The notes below the pieces were generated by a model. That model worked only from the letters and a program-made list of their open reading frames with translations, had not been told where the DNA came from and did no database searches. From an uncultured Candidatus Poseidoniales archaeon (GTDB taxonomy: Archaea; Thermoplasmatota; Poseidoniia; Poseidoniales; Poseidoniaceae), in the NCBI GenBank assembly GCA_902625885.1, contig CACODE010000011.1, positions 1 through 43,786 of the forward strand: 43,786 nt of DNA, written 5' to 3'. Numbering within the stretch: the stretch's first letter is position 1; the number at the start of each line of letters is the position of its first letter. A program made the position numbers and the translations under genes. Shown here piece by piece: positions 9,301 to 17,400 of the stretch.

Positions 9301-11255
9301 CTGCGCATGACCGAGACCTCGGCCTGTCGGAACCGGTAGATGCTCTGTTTCATGTCGCCAACGATGCAAACGGTCGGATCCCATGCACCGAGGGGCCGTT
9401 GAGGGTCCTCTGGATGATGCCGCCGACGCCCCCACAACCTGGCCAACAACCGATAATGCGAGGGATTTGTGTCTTGATACTCGTCGATAATGAACGCTCG
9501 GAATTGGCGGCGGAGGTCGCCAAGAATCGAGAAGCGCCGATGCAAGTCCTCCTGCAGCGCAGGCCGGTCATTGAGCAGGGTAAGAGCACGCGAAATGTGG
9601 GCGTCAGTCCACGGCTCATCGCCCATACCGTCGAGCGCATCGATGACGGATGGAGGGTAACGATGACGGCAAATGTCCGGGCATCGAGCCAGTAACAAAT
9701 CCGCTGCAAACCGCTGCATGTCGTCAAAGTCGTGCATGTTGTCGAGCGACTTTCGCCTTGCCAATATCTGATTGCAAGCCGTATGGATCACTTGCAAATC
9801 ACTCAACACTTGGGTCTGCAGTTGAGCGGACACGTAGGTGCCACGCTCGCTTGGTTCTGAGGGGAGCGGGTCTTCCAAGGGGTCAAGTCTCAAAGCCGAA
9901 TTGAGCGGCATGCCGTCGAAACCATCGGCTGGGTTCAGCAGGAACGCCGATCGAGCCAAGAGACGAATGAGCGTTCCCTCAGGCGTGTTGAGGTGGTTGC
10001 GCACCTTTTTCATCAAATCTTTGCTGTTCTTGTAAAGGGCGGTTTTGTCGGCGCCACTCATGCCCCTAACCGGTGTTTTTGAAAGCAGGCCTGAAGGCCA
10101 ACCGTCGCCACTTGGCAGACCGTCCCTTGGGAAAAATGAGCAAGGCGTTTTGAGCAGGGTAGAGGCGGTGGCGATGCCAAGCAGGGCTTTCCAAATCCAC
10201 GACAATTGCTCGCCGGCGGTTTCAGGCGGTGGCGAGGAGGTCAGGCGCGTAAGGTGGTTGAAGCGGGTGAGGGTGGTCTCTGCCTCAGCAGGGACGATGC
10301 ACTGTGTACGGTAGGGAAGGAAAGACTGAACCCAATCCAACAACCGGTCGTGGAGCGTCCTCGTGAATTCACCAAGCAGAGGGCGTACCGGTTCAGCAAT
10401 GGTGTCCATGAGCACCTCCACGGGAGGAGGGCCGCGCCCGTTCCACGGCAAGCCCATGTCCTCCGCGCGTTGAATCATCGAGCGATGCGATTGTTCAACG
10501 AACAGCGAGCGATCAAGCAGTCCATTGAGCACCACCTCGGCGTGATCCTGCCCTCCAAGACGCGTGACCAGGCGATTTCTGGCCTCGAGGAACAGGTGAT
10601 GGTGATTGAGCACCCCCGCATCCCTGGCGTCGTCAACGGAGCGGATGCGCCAGACGGCGTTGAGGGTGTCTTGAATCATCAGCGGCTTTCGTTCTTCGGT
10701 GACCTGTTGGTTTGAGGGGTAAAGGGCCACAAGATCGATGTACGGTTGAACGAGTTGACTGAGGAAAGCGTCGATGGTGGAAATAGGGGCTTCGTCAAGG
10801 GCAGAAAGCAACATCTCGACATCGCCCTCGTTCCGCAGACGAGGGTCAAAAACGCCGTCGTTGTCCTCAGGCCCCGGTGGAAGCGCCCTGGTGAGTGACA
10901 GCCGATGGCGAATTCTTGCTTTGAGTTCGGCTGCTGATTTACGCGTGAAGGTGATGGCCACCACTTCTGAAGGCAACAGGCCTTGCCATTCCTTGATATC
11001 CGTCCGTTCCCGTTTGGGAGCTCGCAAGGCACCGTGTCCGGTGAGGGGTGTTCTCGGCCCAGGAGGCGTAACATGAGTGGCTCGCTGATCGGAAGCGATC
11101 AGGTGCTGAACGTACCGCTCTGCCATGACGGTCGTCTTGCCGGTACCGGCGCCGGCATCAAGAGCGATGTGGCGGTCAAGGTCCAGACCAAGCCGTTGAC
11201 TGTTGTTGAATTCGATCAAGAGAACGCCCCCCCGGTGTAATCCGAAACCGCGCAT
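6282..11255 (-). CDS. AddA/RecB-like UvrD-family helicase with PD-(D/E)XK nuclease
   Basis: A protein of 1657 residues, longer than bacterial AddA (about 1200). The helicase motifs appear in order: Q motif NNSQ (17-20), Walker A AGAGTGKTT (34-42), motif Ia AITFTRKSAAELK (100-112), STIDAFLSQ (159-167), Walker B FIIDEYQDTN (588-597), IVGDMKQSIYRFRQAE (631-646), LTSNHRTRHD (737-746), TIHGAKGLQ (1058-1066) and RRKFYVALTRVKDRL (1132-1146). The C-terminal nuclease shows MMHRVLE (1341-1347), GRAD (1478-1481), VVDLKT (1497-1502) and QLALYSLALE. Cysteines 1300, 1627, 1630 and 1640 frame it as a likely 4Fe-4S site. It should unwind and trim broken DNA ends together with the AddB-like protein. The ATG at 11255 overlaps the upstream gene by 40 bases; a TTG at 11219 (TTGA overlap) is an alternative start. 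Segments 58-96 and 661-720 look like insertions. Confidence 0.88.
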   Translation of the reverse strand: MRGFGLHRGGVLLIEFNNSQRLGLDLDRHIALDAGAGTGKTTVMAERYVQHLIASDQRATHVTPPGPRTPLTGHGALRAPKRERTDIKEWQGLLPSEVVAITFTRKSAAELKARIRHRLSLTRALPPGPEDNDGVFDPRLRNEGDVEMLLSALDEAPISTIDAFLSQLVQPYIDLVALYPSNQQVTEERKPLMIQDTLNAVWRIRSVDDARDAGVLNHHHLFLEARNRLVTRLGGQDHAEVVLNGLLDRSLFVEQSHRSMIQRAEDMGLPWNGRGPPPVEVLMDTIAEPVRPLLGEFTRTLHDRLLDWVQSFLPYRTQCIVPAEAETTLTRFNHLTRLTSSPPPETAGEQLSWIWKALLGIATASTLLKTPCSFFPRDGLPSGDGWPSGLLSKTPVRGMSGADKTALYKNSKDLMKKVRNHLNTPEGTLIRLLARSAFLLNPADGFDGMPLNSALRLDPLEDPLPSEPSERGTYVSAQLQTQVLSDLQVIHTACNQILARRKSLDNMHDFDDMQRFAADLLLARCPDICRHRYPPSVIDALDGMGDEPWTDAHISRALTLLNDRPALQEDLHRRFSILGDLRRQFRAFIIDEYQDTNPSHYRLLARLWGRRRHHPEDPQRPLGAWDPTVCIVGDMKQSIYRFRQAEVSVMRRAVSAVRAFNLDEMSETRLDHLRQEGHGRDPRPVGGGGETGSFSNEHDGAVSAPHTFVPFDEEDDDGLQTITDERLLRRTEGHIDLTSNHRTRHDLMETMNDMFDEVFHPRYHDLPGDWHAEPQRLHPARDTEQEGVLEWLLPIPGAVAEIPTDLDVAVNTFQDPNASSVQLEHELLADRLHALLHQSSTRVWDSQEATWVTVVDEGPPVRPQDVMILINSRKHLPDLVERLRARDIPVMADRQGLLLMQPVVQPLMALLALIARPTMRKAAVELARSPVVGMTEQQVHEALRTLGDGQQVLPHLIEHAPTDRVRRLLERLQRLIGWGAVYDVFDTVLDGSDLLAAYPDDAQRQFAEAWLTIVQSIGRESGHDAAAIYRRMVAVRELGSQGPQAITQPDASAIKIMTIHGAKGLQAPVVVVSGLFSAGKADASMSVQDNILVTPQVLAGRIQPWRAKDRPEDGLWAFAAEMNKAQDKAELRRKFYVALTRVKDRLILTGSPGNASTFDEESGTLSVRFAPDPRTMGRMLVEGLRRASWRGGGTVPWITGQELEKTELPMFDPLRAETPFNPAQLLTNARLGEDGLPGLRIYHHSSCFDRVDTASPQHRARALATHLDALEPLEVSPGQPLRLVENIKGAAHNLDATFNCERSYWFEHVKGWPAEPFRFPNTAEERPRPNAWPEPTTFGLMMHRVLEIGLRNPRSFNEQTPRLDASWMHEGDDDLSSQDTVGRVMNEFGHGPKQHPSSREAVWRDRLMHLGSLIDNGLLGRWVQGEIIDGWSVEAVRTELPFFHRQRLPMSTLDLASDHQVQTGPLSVVDQVNMDFSGRADLVLALVDESGQGALQVVDLKTRGCLNSFNEEEPSSGHPLQHVPCSETSMVPQSDEEASILHEHRLQLALYSLALEAIEDRKPEHERRVVLPPALLLGANGRMVQLSTGAFEKARKDLLAHLEWRATVHLNPDMAPPPQREGELGSCQQCPYYRGDFRRCAPKGQPVGFVNPPVDSP

Positions 11256-14200
11256 GAATGGGCGATTGAACAGTAGCTGCAGTGCTTTCCTGGTGTTGGG
11301 TTGACGACGCCCTCGCCGGCGGTCGATATCGCTCGCTGCGCTACAGCGAGCCGCTCAGCCATCCAGCGGCGAAAGGGGGTTGTGGCGTGACCTGTCCTTG
11401 TCTCAGCAGGGAAATGCTTCGGAAACACGTCCGACACTTCACCAATCTCAAGGCTGTCTTTCAACGGCATGATGTCGCTGTCAAGCTCCACGTAATGCCG
11501 TGTGAATTCTCCCACCTCGCTTCCACCGACACCCACCACGCGATCGTTGGGGTGAAGCAATTCCCAAGCACGAGCGTACAACGCCAGTTGAAGGTCTTCG
11601 AACAAGCAACGCATGTGGCGAAGCCCGGCGAGTTTTTTCGGAGGTCCCGCCACGGTTTTCAAATCGCGAATAACAACCAGCCGTTGCGCTGGGCGGGGTT
11701 CACCATGCAATGGAAAAGGGGTTTCATAAGAGGCATCGCCTATGATGCCCTTTTCCTTAAGTTCGTTTCGATGTGTTTCATTTAGCACCAAGACGTCGAC
11801 CCTGTCGGCGTACCCAAACACCCGCAGGCCGCCGTCCGATTCCCCGGTTTCGGTGTCAAGTTCAACGAAGCGATCGGTTTCTGTTCTCATCGCCCACTCC
11901 AACGCCACGGGTGCCGAGTTGTGAAGTGACAAATCGGCCTCGAGCAGGCGAGCCAAGCGCCCCCGAGCGGCCAACGCCACTTCGCCATCTTGATGGGCCT
12001 GCCAAAGTTCTGGCGAGGCGTCGATGAGGTCCCTGGTTCGATGAACCGAGACCGCATTGTTTCGACCCAACCAGTGAACGTTTTGCTCGAGGAAATCCAA
12101 AACGGCGTCCCAGCCCGCCCGACCCTGCCCCATAGGACCGAGATGCAGCGGCAGAGGTGTGCCGGCGTACTCCTCCCCAAACGGAATGCCATGACCTTCC
12201 ATAATGGCGGCTTCGGCATCGTGCACCACCTGCCCGCGAATGCGAACATCAATGTCTTCCGTGGTCAATTCTTCATCGTCGGCTGCCCTGAGAAACTGAT
12301 TCATCCACGCCTGACGCGGGCACTTAAGCCACGCTTCTAAGCGACTTGGCGACCACACCGAACGTTCCAAGGGCGCCTGCATGTCGCCAAATCGGTCCTC
12401 CAATCCTTGAACTGCACCACCATAAGGAGGAAGTGGTCGAGGGTCAACGGTGACCGAAATCGATTTTTCCTCACGATGGCCAAGGTGCGGGAACACGCCG
12501 GGCGCAACCCCAGAAACGCTCAGTGCAGCACGGGTAGGACGGAGAGTGACGGCATCAATGCTGGCGAGTTGATGGCGAAGTTCCCAGTCAAAGGTCTGGT
12601 TCTTTGGAACCCGTTTTGCATGCGGTTGCCGACGGCGACGGTCCGCTTGAATACCGCTTTCAAACGCATGAAGAACGGCGTTTGAATTGTTGAGAATTTC
12701 TCGGCTTTGCAGATGCAGTTGTAGGTCAATACCGAGTTGTTGTCGGCGATCTCTTCCAGCAAATCCATGACGCACGCGACGCAACCCTGATGGCGTTGCT
12801 TCGTGAGAATAGAGGGCGGGTGCCAGCCAACTGCCGTGGCCATCCTCTCTCGACACCCACCGGAACGGGCGAACACCTTCCTCCCCCTGGTAGAGCTCTG
12901 GCGGAAGGAAAGACGGGGGTGCTCTCATGCTGTCCCAGCCTCGGTTGCGTTTGACCACCTCAAGCCATTCTGCAAGGGGTGCGCACGGTCCGCCTCCCTC
13001 CTCGGGAGACGAATCAAAGACGATGACATGCCTGCCGGCATTCAGCAAGTGGCGAAGGTGATGCCGCCCGCGCCTGACAAGTCGGTCTGTCTGAAAGAGG
13101 CCCAACTCGAGTTGCGCTTGAGCGTCGAGCCACGGAACGGTCGGTGAGCGCATCGGCCAAGCATCAACGTCCAAACCCACGAGCAAAAGCAGGTCGGCCG
13201 TGCACCCCAATGCATCGTCTGGCGACACCACGTTGATGCGATCTGTTCGGGATGTTCGATGAGGCACGTCCGTTGTTGCACCAACGTGCTCCAGCGTGTC
13301 AATGAATCCGCGACCCTCATCGGGAAATGGCAAATCAAGCGAATGGAGTTGATGTTTTACCGCGTTGAGGGCTTCAACAAAACGTTGCACGGCTCCAAAA
13401 CCTGCATCAAAAGGCGCCCGCCGATGCTCAAGTTTCGCCACATCAATTTTTCCAAGAAGCCAGGACAGCCAGGCCATGCCGGATTTCATTGGAGATGGGG
13501 TGGGCAAGGTTTGTCCAGTGGTGCACCCAACCAACGCACGACGAAGCAAATACCGTTCCTCGTTTGGCAGCAAAGGTGCCCAAGCGTGTAGCAGGCATCC
13601 CAGCCACCACTGTGTTTCCTCCAACGCTTGCGCTCTTGCCTCAGGGTTTCGCTCCGAAAAAGACGGTTCAGCAACAGAAAGAACACCCAGCCAGCGGGCG
13701 ATAGCCCCAGGACCCCCCAAGACGTGAAACTGGCGAGCAAGGTCTCCAAGCACGCCCGGATCGGGACGTGGGCGATAAGTGTCCCTTTCCGGGTGAACCT
13801 GTTCAGGAAACATGTCCTCCACAAAAGGCATGGTCGAAGAGAAAAACACGGCACGCAACGCTTCAAGCGACCACGCATTCATGCCCTGTGCGAGGTTGGC
13901 GGCACGAACGATGCTGCGGTGCATCGGTTGCAGGTCAAGCCTAGCGGAGCCGGGTTGCCAATTCATGCCAATGGATTTCAGGGCCTTCGACCAGATGTGC
14001 GGTCGATCTCTAGCAGCAGCGTCGACCACCAAGACAGCACCGTCGTTGGTTTCTCGATAGGTTTTGATCATGGTGAGCGCTGCTGACACGGCGTGGCTTC
14101 GATCGTCAAGTGTCAATCGGGTAATCTGGGTTTGATGGCGACGGCCGACATCGGTTTGCCACCCGTCGTCCCCGCCGGACCAAACCTCATGGTCTGGAAC

Positions 14201-14956
14201 CCATGACGGAAGTTCTGCCTGCGTGATCGGTTGCTCATCAACGAGGTAAGCACCGTGGTGACCCAACCGAAACGAACCGGGATTGAGAAGTTGGTGAACG
14301 GGCGTGAACGCAGAAATGGCCAACAGCAGATCCCGTTCGATTTCGGTGAAATCCGGCGCACTGTTCAACATGATGATGCCGCTTACTTCTTGAAGATGGA
14401 ACGGCGCTGCCTCGCTGGTTTCCAGAGCGGTCAGGACGTGCCGTGTGAGCAGAGCAGGTAATGTTCCACCTGCGGTTTTTTCGTAATCGAGGCACAATTC
14501 ATGATAGAACGCCGCACCAGGATCGCCTTCCCACGCAAACGGTTCGCGCAACTGAAGCAGTTCACCGTGGAGCCGCTGCAGCCTGCGGGTTTTCGTCAAC
14601 GTCCATGAGCCGACACCTGGCGTGAAGAGAAAAGGAAGTGCAGCGTTTTCGGCAGCCTCCGCACAACGGGCGTGGAGCGCCATGAAGGCGCTTGTTTCGT
14701 CATCCAGAAGAACGGGCAGCCGAAGATCGGTGTGGAGTTGACGAACAAGCCCGTTGAGCGTGAGGTGATGCTGTGGCGAGACGGCCACACCACTGTCGTG
14801 AAGACGTTCCAGGACTTGTTGGCGGTGCAGTTCGGTTGGGTGGAGAATCAACAAGGACAAGTGGCGTTCGGGGGTGCAGAACGCCTCGAAGAGCCACGGC
14901 GGGCAACCGATACCCGCCGGAACGTACTCCGATGTAACCAACGCTCTTCTCTTCAT
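11216..14956 (-). CDS. AddB-like nuclease subunit with inactive helicase-like region
   Basis: A protein of 1246 residues, close to bacterial AddB length. The C-terminal part is a PD-(D/E)XK nuclease: VVHDAEAAI (910-918), GYADR (1048-1052), VIRDLKT (1095-1101, Asp1098 and Lys1100) and QLALYARAWE (1123-1132). Cys879 (WLKCPRQAW) and C1226-x2-C1229-x5-C1235 match the split four-cysteine 4Fe-4S site of AddB. In the middle, the stretch with LLLLVGLDVDAWP matches the segment in AddB/RecC that derives from the UvrD helicase fold. The N-terminus shows no Walker A; I searched by eye for GK(T/S) in the expected place. It probably pairs with the AddA-like protein whose gene overlaps it. A TATA-like element at 14991-15000 could drive both. 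The family level is confident, orthology with bacterial AddB less so. Confidence 0.82.
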   Translation of the reverse strand: MKRRALVTSEYVPAGIGCPPWLFEAFCTPERHLSLLILHPTELHRQQVLERLHDSGVAVSPQHHLTLNGLVRQLHTDLRLPVLLDDETSAFMALHARCAEAAENAALPFLFTPGVGSWTLTKTRRLQRLHGELLQLREPFAWEGDPGAAFYHELCLDYEKTAGGTLPALLTRHVLTALETSEAAPFHLQEVSGIIMLNSAPDFTEIERDLLLAISAFTPVHQLLNPGSFRLGHHGAYLVDEQPITQAELPSWVPDHEVWSGGDDGWQTDVGRRHQTQITRLTLDDRSHAVSAALTMIKTYRETNDGAVLVVDAAARDRPHIWSKALKSIGMNWQPGSARLDLQPMHRSIVRAANLAQGMNAWSLEALRAVFFSSTMPFVEDMFPEQVHPERDTYRPRPDPGVLGDLARQFHVLGGPGAIARWLGVLSVAEPSFSERNPEARAQALEETQWWLGCLLHAWAPLLPNEERYLLRRALVGCTTGQTLPTPSPMKSGMAWLSWLLGKIDVAKLEHRRAPFDAGFGAVQRFVEALNAVKHQLHSLDLPFPDEGRGFIDTLEHVGATTDVPHRTSRTDRINVVSPDDALGCTADLLLLVGLDVDAWPMRSPTVPWLDAQAQLELGLFQTDRLVRRGRHHLRHLLNAGRHVIVFDSSPEEGGGPCAPLAEWLEVVKRNRGWDSMRAPPSFLPPELYQGEEGVRPFRWVSREDGHGSWLAPALYSHEATPSGLRRVRHGFAGRDRRQQLGIDLQLHLQSREILNNSNAVLHAFESGIQADRRRRQPHAKRVPKNQTFDWELRHQLASIDAVTLRPTRAALSVSGVAPGVFPHLGHREEKSISVTVDPRPLPPYGGAVQGLEDRFGDMQAPLERSVWSPSRLEAWLKCPRQAWMNQFLRAADDEELTTEDIDVRIRGQVVHDAEAAIMEGHGIPFGEEYAGTPLPLHLGPMGQGRAGWDAVLDFLEQNVHWLGRNNAVSVHRTRDLIDASPELWQAHQDGEVALAARGRLARLLEADLSLHNSAPVALEWAMRTETDRFVELDTETGESDGGLRVFGYADRVDVLVLNETHRNELKEKGIIGDASYETPFPLHGEPRPAQRLVVIRDLKTVAGPPKKLAGLRHMRCLFEDLQLALYARAWELLHPNDRVVGVGGSEVGEFTRHYVELDSDIMPLKDSLEIGEVSDVFPKHFPAETRTGHATTPFRRWMAERLAVAQRAISTAGEGVVNPTPGKHCSYCSIAHSCAVSDYTGGAFS

Positions 14957-14990
14957 TGAATCAGCCTGTTGCGTTGAGGGTGCACGAGCC

Positions 14991-15000
14991 TATATCAAAT
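14991..15000 (-). promoter_or_regulatory. TATA-like element for the AddB-AddA genes
   Basis: ATTTGATATA read on the minus strand, about 35-44 bases upstream of the ATG at 14956. This would put transcription start some 10-15 bases before the ATG. Only position and composition support it. Confidence 0.45.
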
Positions 15001-15176
15001 AGCGCGGGTTTTTCGATGAAATAGCCCCTTTTCGACCCTTATTGCACAGACATAACGCTCAATCAGTCCCGATTACAGGAATGGTTGGGTTCGGCGGGCC
15101 TGCCGCTTGGGTGAGTGCTGTACAGACCGGCAGCATGGTTTCGTCATGTTTGGCTTGGATGAGTGCGTGTGGGCAT

Positions 15177-15186
15177 TTATGCATAA
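15177..15186. repeat. perfect palindrome TTATGCATAA
   Basis: A ten-base perfect palindrome in the divergent intergenic region, 18 bases left of a larger inverted repeat. It could be an operator half of the same site. It lies about 90 bases upstream of the TATA box of the TFB-like gene. Confidence 0.5.
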
Positions 15187-15203
15187 GGTTCATATAGTGC
15201 AGT

Positions 15204-15223
15204 CATAATATGAATGTATTATG
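15204..15223. repeat. AT-rich inverted repeat, possible operator
   Basis: CATAATA (15204-15210), six-base spacer, TATTATG (15217-15223). Seven-base arms with a six-base spacer and dyad symmetry of about two helical half-turns fit binding by a dimeric winged-helix regulator. It lies about 50 bases upstream of the TATA box of the TFB-like gene. Confidence 0.5.
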
Positions 15224-15273
15224 TTCCGAGTATGGGAGTCACGAGGTAGCCAATGAAGCATTTATTTGGATAG

Positions 15274-15281
15274 TTTATATA
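15274..15281 (+). promoter_or_regulatory. TATA box of the TFB-like gene
   Basis: TTTATATA followed by ACC, about 35-42 bases before ATG at 15316. The predicted start of transcription is near 15305, leaving a short leader that contains the GAGG ribosome site (15310-15313). Confidence 0.65.
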
Positions 15282-15315
15282 CCCTGAAAGGAAATAAGAA
15301 TAGAGGTTGAGGAAA

Positions 15316-16473
15316 ATGAAGACAAAATGCGACGAATGCGGTGGAAACTTGAGAATTGATGAGGCCCGGGGCGAAGGGGTTTGCGAGGTGTGTTCGCTTG
15401 TGCACGAGCACATATCGAACGACGCCGAGACCAACAGCGGTACGTCGCTGGGCGAGGGGCGACAAAACGAGGCGATTAATGCAGAAGCAGGTCACGCTGG
15501 CGCACGGATGGGCGCACGAATGAACCCCTTCGGCGATCGTGTCGATGGTGCTGGAAACAGGCTCAATGCGCAACAGCAGAAAAGAGCGCGCCGTTTTGGT
15601 CAACTCGACCGCAGCACGCAGCGCGACAAAGACCCCATGTATGCTCAGTTGATGTCAACGATGCGCGACATGTTTGGCCGAGACATGGCCAAGGCGATGG
15701 AACCCCTCGCTCGAGCGAGCGCAAGAAAGCTTACGCAAGCTCAAGAAGCCACCCGCGCAACACTGCCGTCGAGTGCACAGGACCGCCTCAAGTGTCCAAA
15801 GACTTCGATTTGTCGCGCCGGTGGACGTGAGCACCCTGAACTTCGCGGGGCGACAGAGCTAGACAACCTTCGAATCATGTCGCTCGCCATCGCCTCGATT
15901 GCTGCACGGTGGTTTCGCACCGTCAGCATCAACGAACAGCAGCTGATGGCAATGTACGGCATCACGCCCAATCAACTGAAGAACGCTCGCAAAGTCATCA
16001 TGCAGCACTACCAACAGCGAGTCACTCAAGGATGGGCGGCACCACCAAACCAACTCAGCAGAGCAGCCGAAAGAGAAGACAACTTCGACAAGGTGGTTCA
16101 AAACCTGACCAACGCGCTCTCCGAAAGGCTCACTGAATTGGAGTTGGACATGGTCATAGAGGCCTTCTTTGACAACATGACCGCCATCCGAGAGCCAAGC
16201 GTCGATGCCCCTACCGGCAACGTCCCCATCTCAATGGTCGCTGGTTGTGTCGTTTACTCCATTCTGATGCGAATGGGGCTGCATGAAGGCAACCTCAGCG
16301 CCGTAGCAAGAGCCGTTGGTCGCTCTGGAGCCGGCATAAAAAGTCGTTTGGAGGAACTGATGGTCCGATTTGACAGCGGTGAATTCCCCGAAGGAAAGGC
16401 CCTTTTTGTCAACCCGGTGCCTGTACGCGAAGAAAACACGGACGAAATGGATGGCGAACTCGCCGACGAGTGA
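15316..16473 (+). CDS. divergent TFIIB-like transcription factor (TFB)
   Basis: A protein of 385 residues. An N-terminal zinc ribbon has C5-x2-C8 and C23-x2-C26 (CDECGG and GVCEVCSL), as in TFB, which bridges RNA polymerase and TBP at archaeal promoters. After a polar linker rich in Arg and Gln, there are two helical regions compatible with cyclin repeats: one around DNLRIMSLAIASIAARW with a helix-turn-helix like LMAMYGITPNQLKNAR, the second around ISMVAGCVVYSILMRMG and LSAVARAVGRSGAGIKSRL. The repeats are poorly conserved compared with a housekeeping TFB, so this may be a specialised paralogue. The start is ATG at 15316, preceded closely by GAGG. An in-frame TTG at 15307 is less likely. It has its own strong TATA box and is flanked by possible operators, suggesting regulation. 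Confidence 0.75.
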   Translation: MKTKCDECGGNLRIDEARGEGVCEVCSLVHEHISNDAETNSGTSLGEGRQNEAINAEAGHAGARMGARMNPFGDRVDGAGNRLNAQQQKRARRFGQLDRSTQRDKDPMYAQLMSTMRDMFGRDMAKAMEPLARASARKLTQAQEATRATLPSSAQDRLKCPKTSICRAGGREHPELRGATELDNLRIMSLAIASIAARWFRTVSINEQQLMAMYGITPNQLKNARKVIMQHYQQRVTQGWAAPPNQLSRAAEREDNFDKVVQNLTNALSERLTELELDMVIEAFFDNMTAIREPSVDAPTGNVPISMVAGCVVYSILMRMGLHEGNLSAVARAVGRSGAGIKSRLEELMVRFDSGEFPEGKALFVNPVPVREENTDEMDGELADE

Positions 16474-16518
16474 ACGAATCAAAGAGGGTTTCATATCCTC
16501 CTTCCGCGTCCCGTGACC

Positions 16519-17400
16519 ATGCGTTTCAGGTGTTTTGCAATCATCCCCTCGGTTTTGCTTCTTGTCACCATGAGCTCGGCCTCGGCCCTTCCAGCGGCCC
16601 CGGTAGACAACGGTATGGTCTTTGGCGGTCAATGGACGCCAGCCTCAAACGCAACGGCAGTGACCCACAACCTCAGTGATTTGCCCGCCGTTGCAGAAGT
16701 CCACACCGCCACGTGGTGCGACAATTGCGTAGATGTTGAGCACGCTCTTGAAGACGTTCACGACGCAGGCCACCTCCAGCAATACCACATCCACTCGACC
16801 TTCAACGATCCGTTCGGAACCACCGAACTCAACGAACGCTGGCGGCAAAAATACGAACCGAACAGTCCACCCGGTGTGGTCTTCAACGGCAGCGTGAAGA
16901 AAGTTGGTAGCGTTCCTGATGACGGCGACCTGGTAAACGAATTCACCAACCTTGCCCAACGAGACTTGGCCCTAGGCGAGGGCACCACCATGTTTTCCTG
17001 GACGCCCACCACCGATTCTTCTGGAACCTTTGGTTGGGCTCTCGATTTGGAGCAGCGACACTTGGAGAACGCCACGCTGAACGTCACGGCATGGATTGTT
17101 GAAACCGCAAGCGACTACGAAGATGGGCAGAATGGCCTTGGCACTTATCCCCACATCGTGCGTCAGATAATCGGTTTGGGTGACGCCTCTCAAGGCACGG
17201 CCACGATTCAACTCCCAACCCCTAACGACGGCAACGACCTTGAGGTGCACCTCATCTATGAAGTGATGCCGAATATCCCCGAACCTGTTGAAGAAGAGCC
17301 TGTTCAAGAAAGCGAGGATACGCCCGCTCTGTCCTTGATCTCAACGATGATGGTCGTTGGGCTGGCTCTTGCCCTCACCCAAAGAGACCGTCAGGTATGA
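16519..17400 (+). CDS. exported thioredoxin-like protein with C-terminal anchor
   Basis: A protein of 293 residues. Residues 1-24 form a signal peptide (hydrophobic IIPSVLLLVTM then ASA). A thioredoxin-like segment follows with the redox pair in TWCDNC (Cys67 and Cys70) and a possible cis-proline in NSPPGVVFNG. The second half is a beta-rich domain with several N-x-T/S sites, then an acidic Pro/Glu linker and a C-terminal hydrophobic helix ending in RDRQV, so the protein is likely tethered on the outer face. It may handle disulfides in secreted proteins, though peroxidase or metal-related roles are possible. ATG at 16519 is used; a GTG at 16513 is in frame. It starts 45 bases after the TFB-like gene and its 3' end overlaps the opposite gene by 26 bases. 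Confidence 0.75.
   Translation: MRFRCFAIIPSVLLLVTMSSASALPAAPVDNGMVFGGQWTPASNATAVTHNLSDLPAVAEVHTATWCDNCVDVEHALEDVHDAGHLQQYHIHSTFNDPFGTTELNERWRQKYEPNSPPGVVFNGSVKKVGSVPDDGDLVNEFTNLAQRDLALGEGTTMFSWTPTTDSSGTFGWALDLEQRHLENATLNVTAWIVETASDYEDGQNGLGTYPHIVRQIIGLGDASQGTATIQLPTPNDGNDLEVHLIYEVMPNIPEPVEEEPVQESEDTPALSLISTMMVVGLALALTQRDRQV

Larger units (their letters stand above)
14957..15315. other. 359-base divergent intergenic region
   Basis: The only gene-free stretch over 300 bases. It separates the AddB-like gene (minus) from the TFB-like gene (plus). It contains a TATA-like element for each gene, two AT-rich palindromes (15177-15186 and 15204-15223) and a GC-rich middle part (about 15061-15170) in which I see no open frame with a good start, no tRNA and no convincing structured RNA. 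Confidence 0.7.

Noticed and set aside
15010-15060. A possible C/D-box small RNA (CGATGAAAT and nearby sequence) before the AddB-like gene
   Set aside because: Only a poor C box is seen and no D box at a suitable distance.
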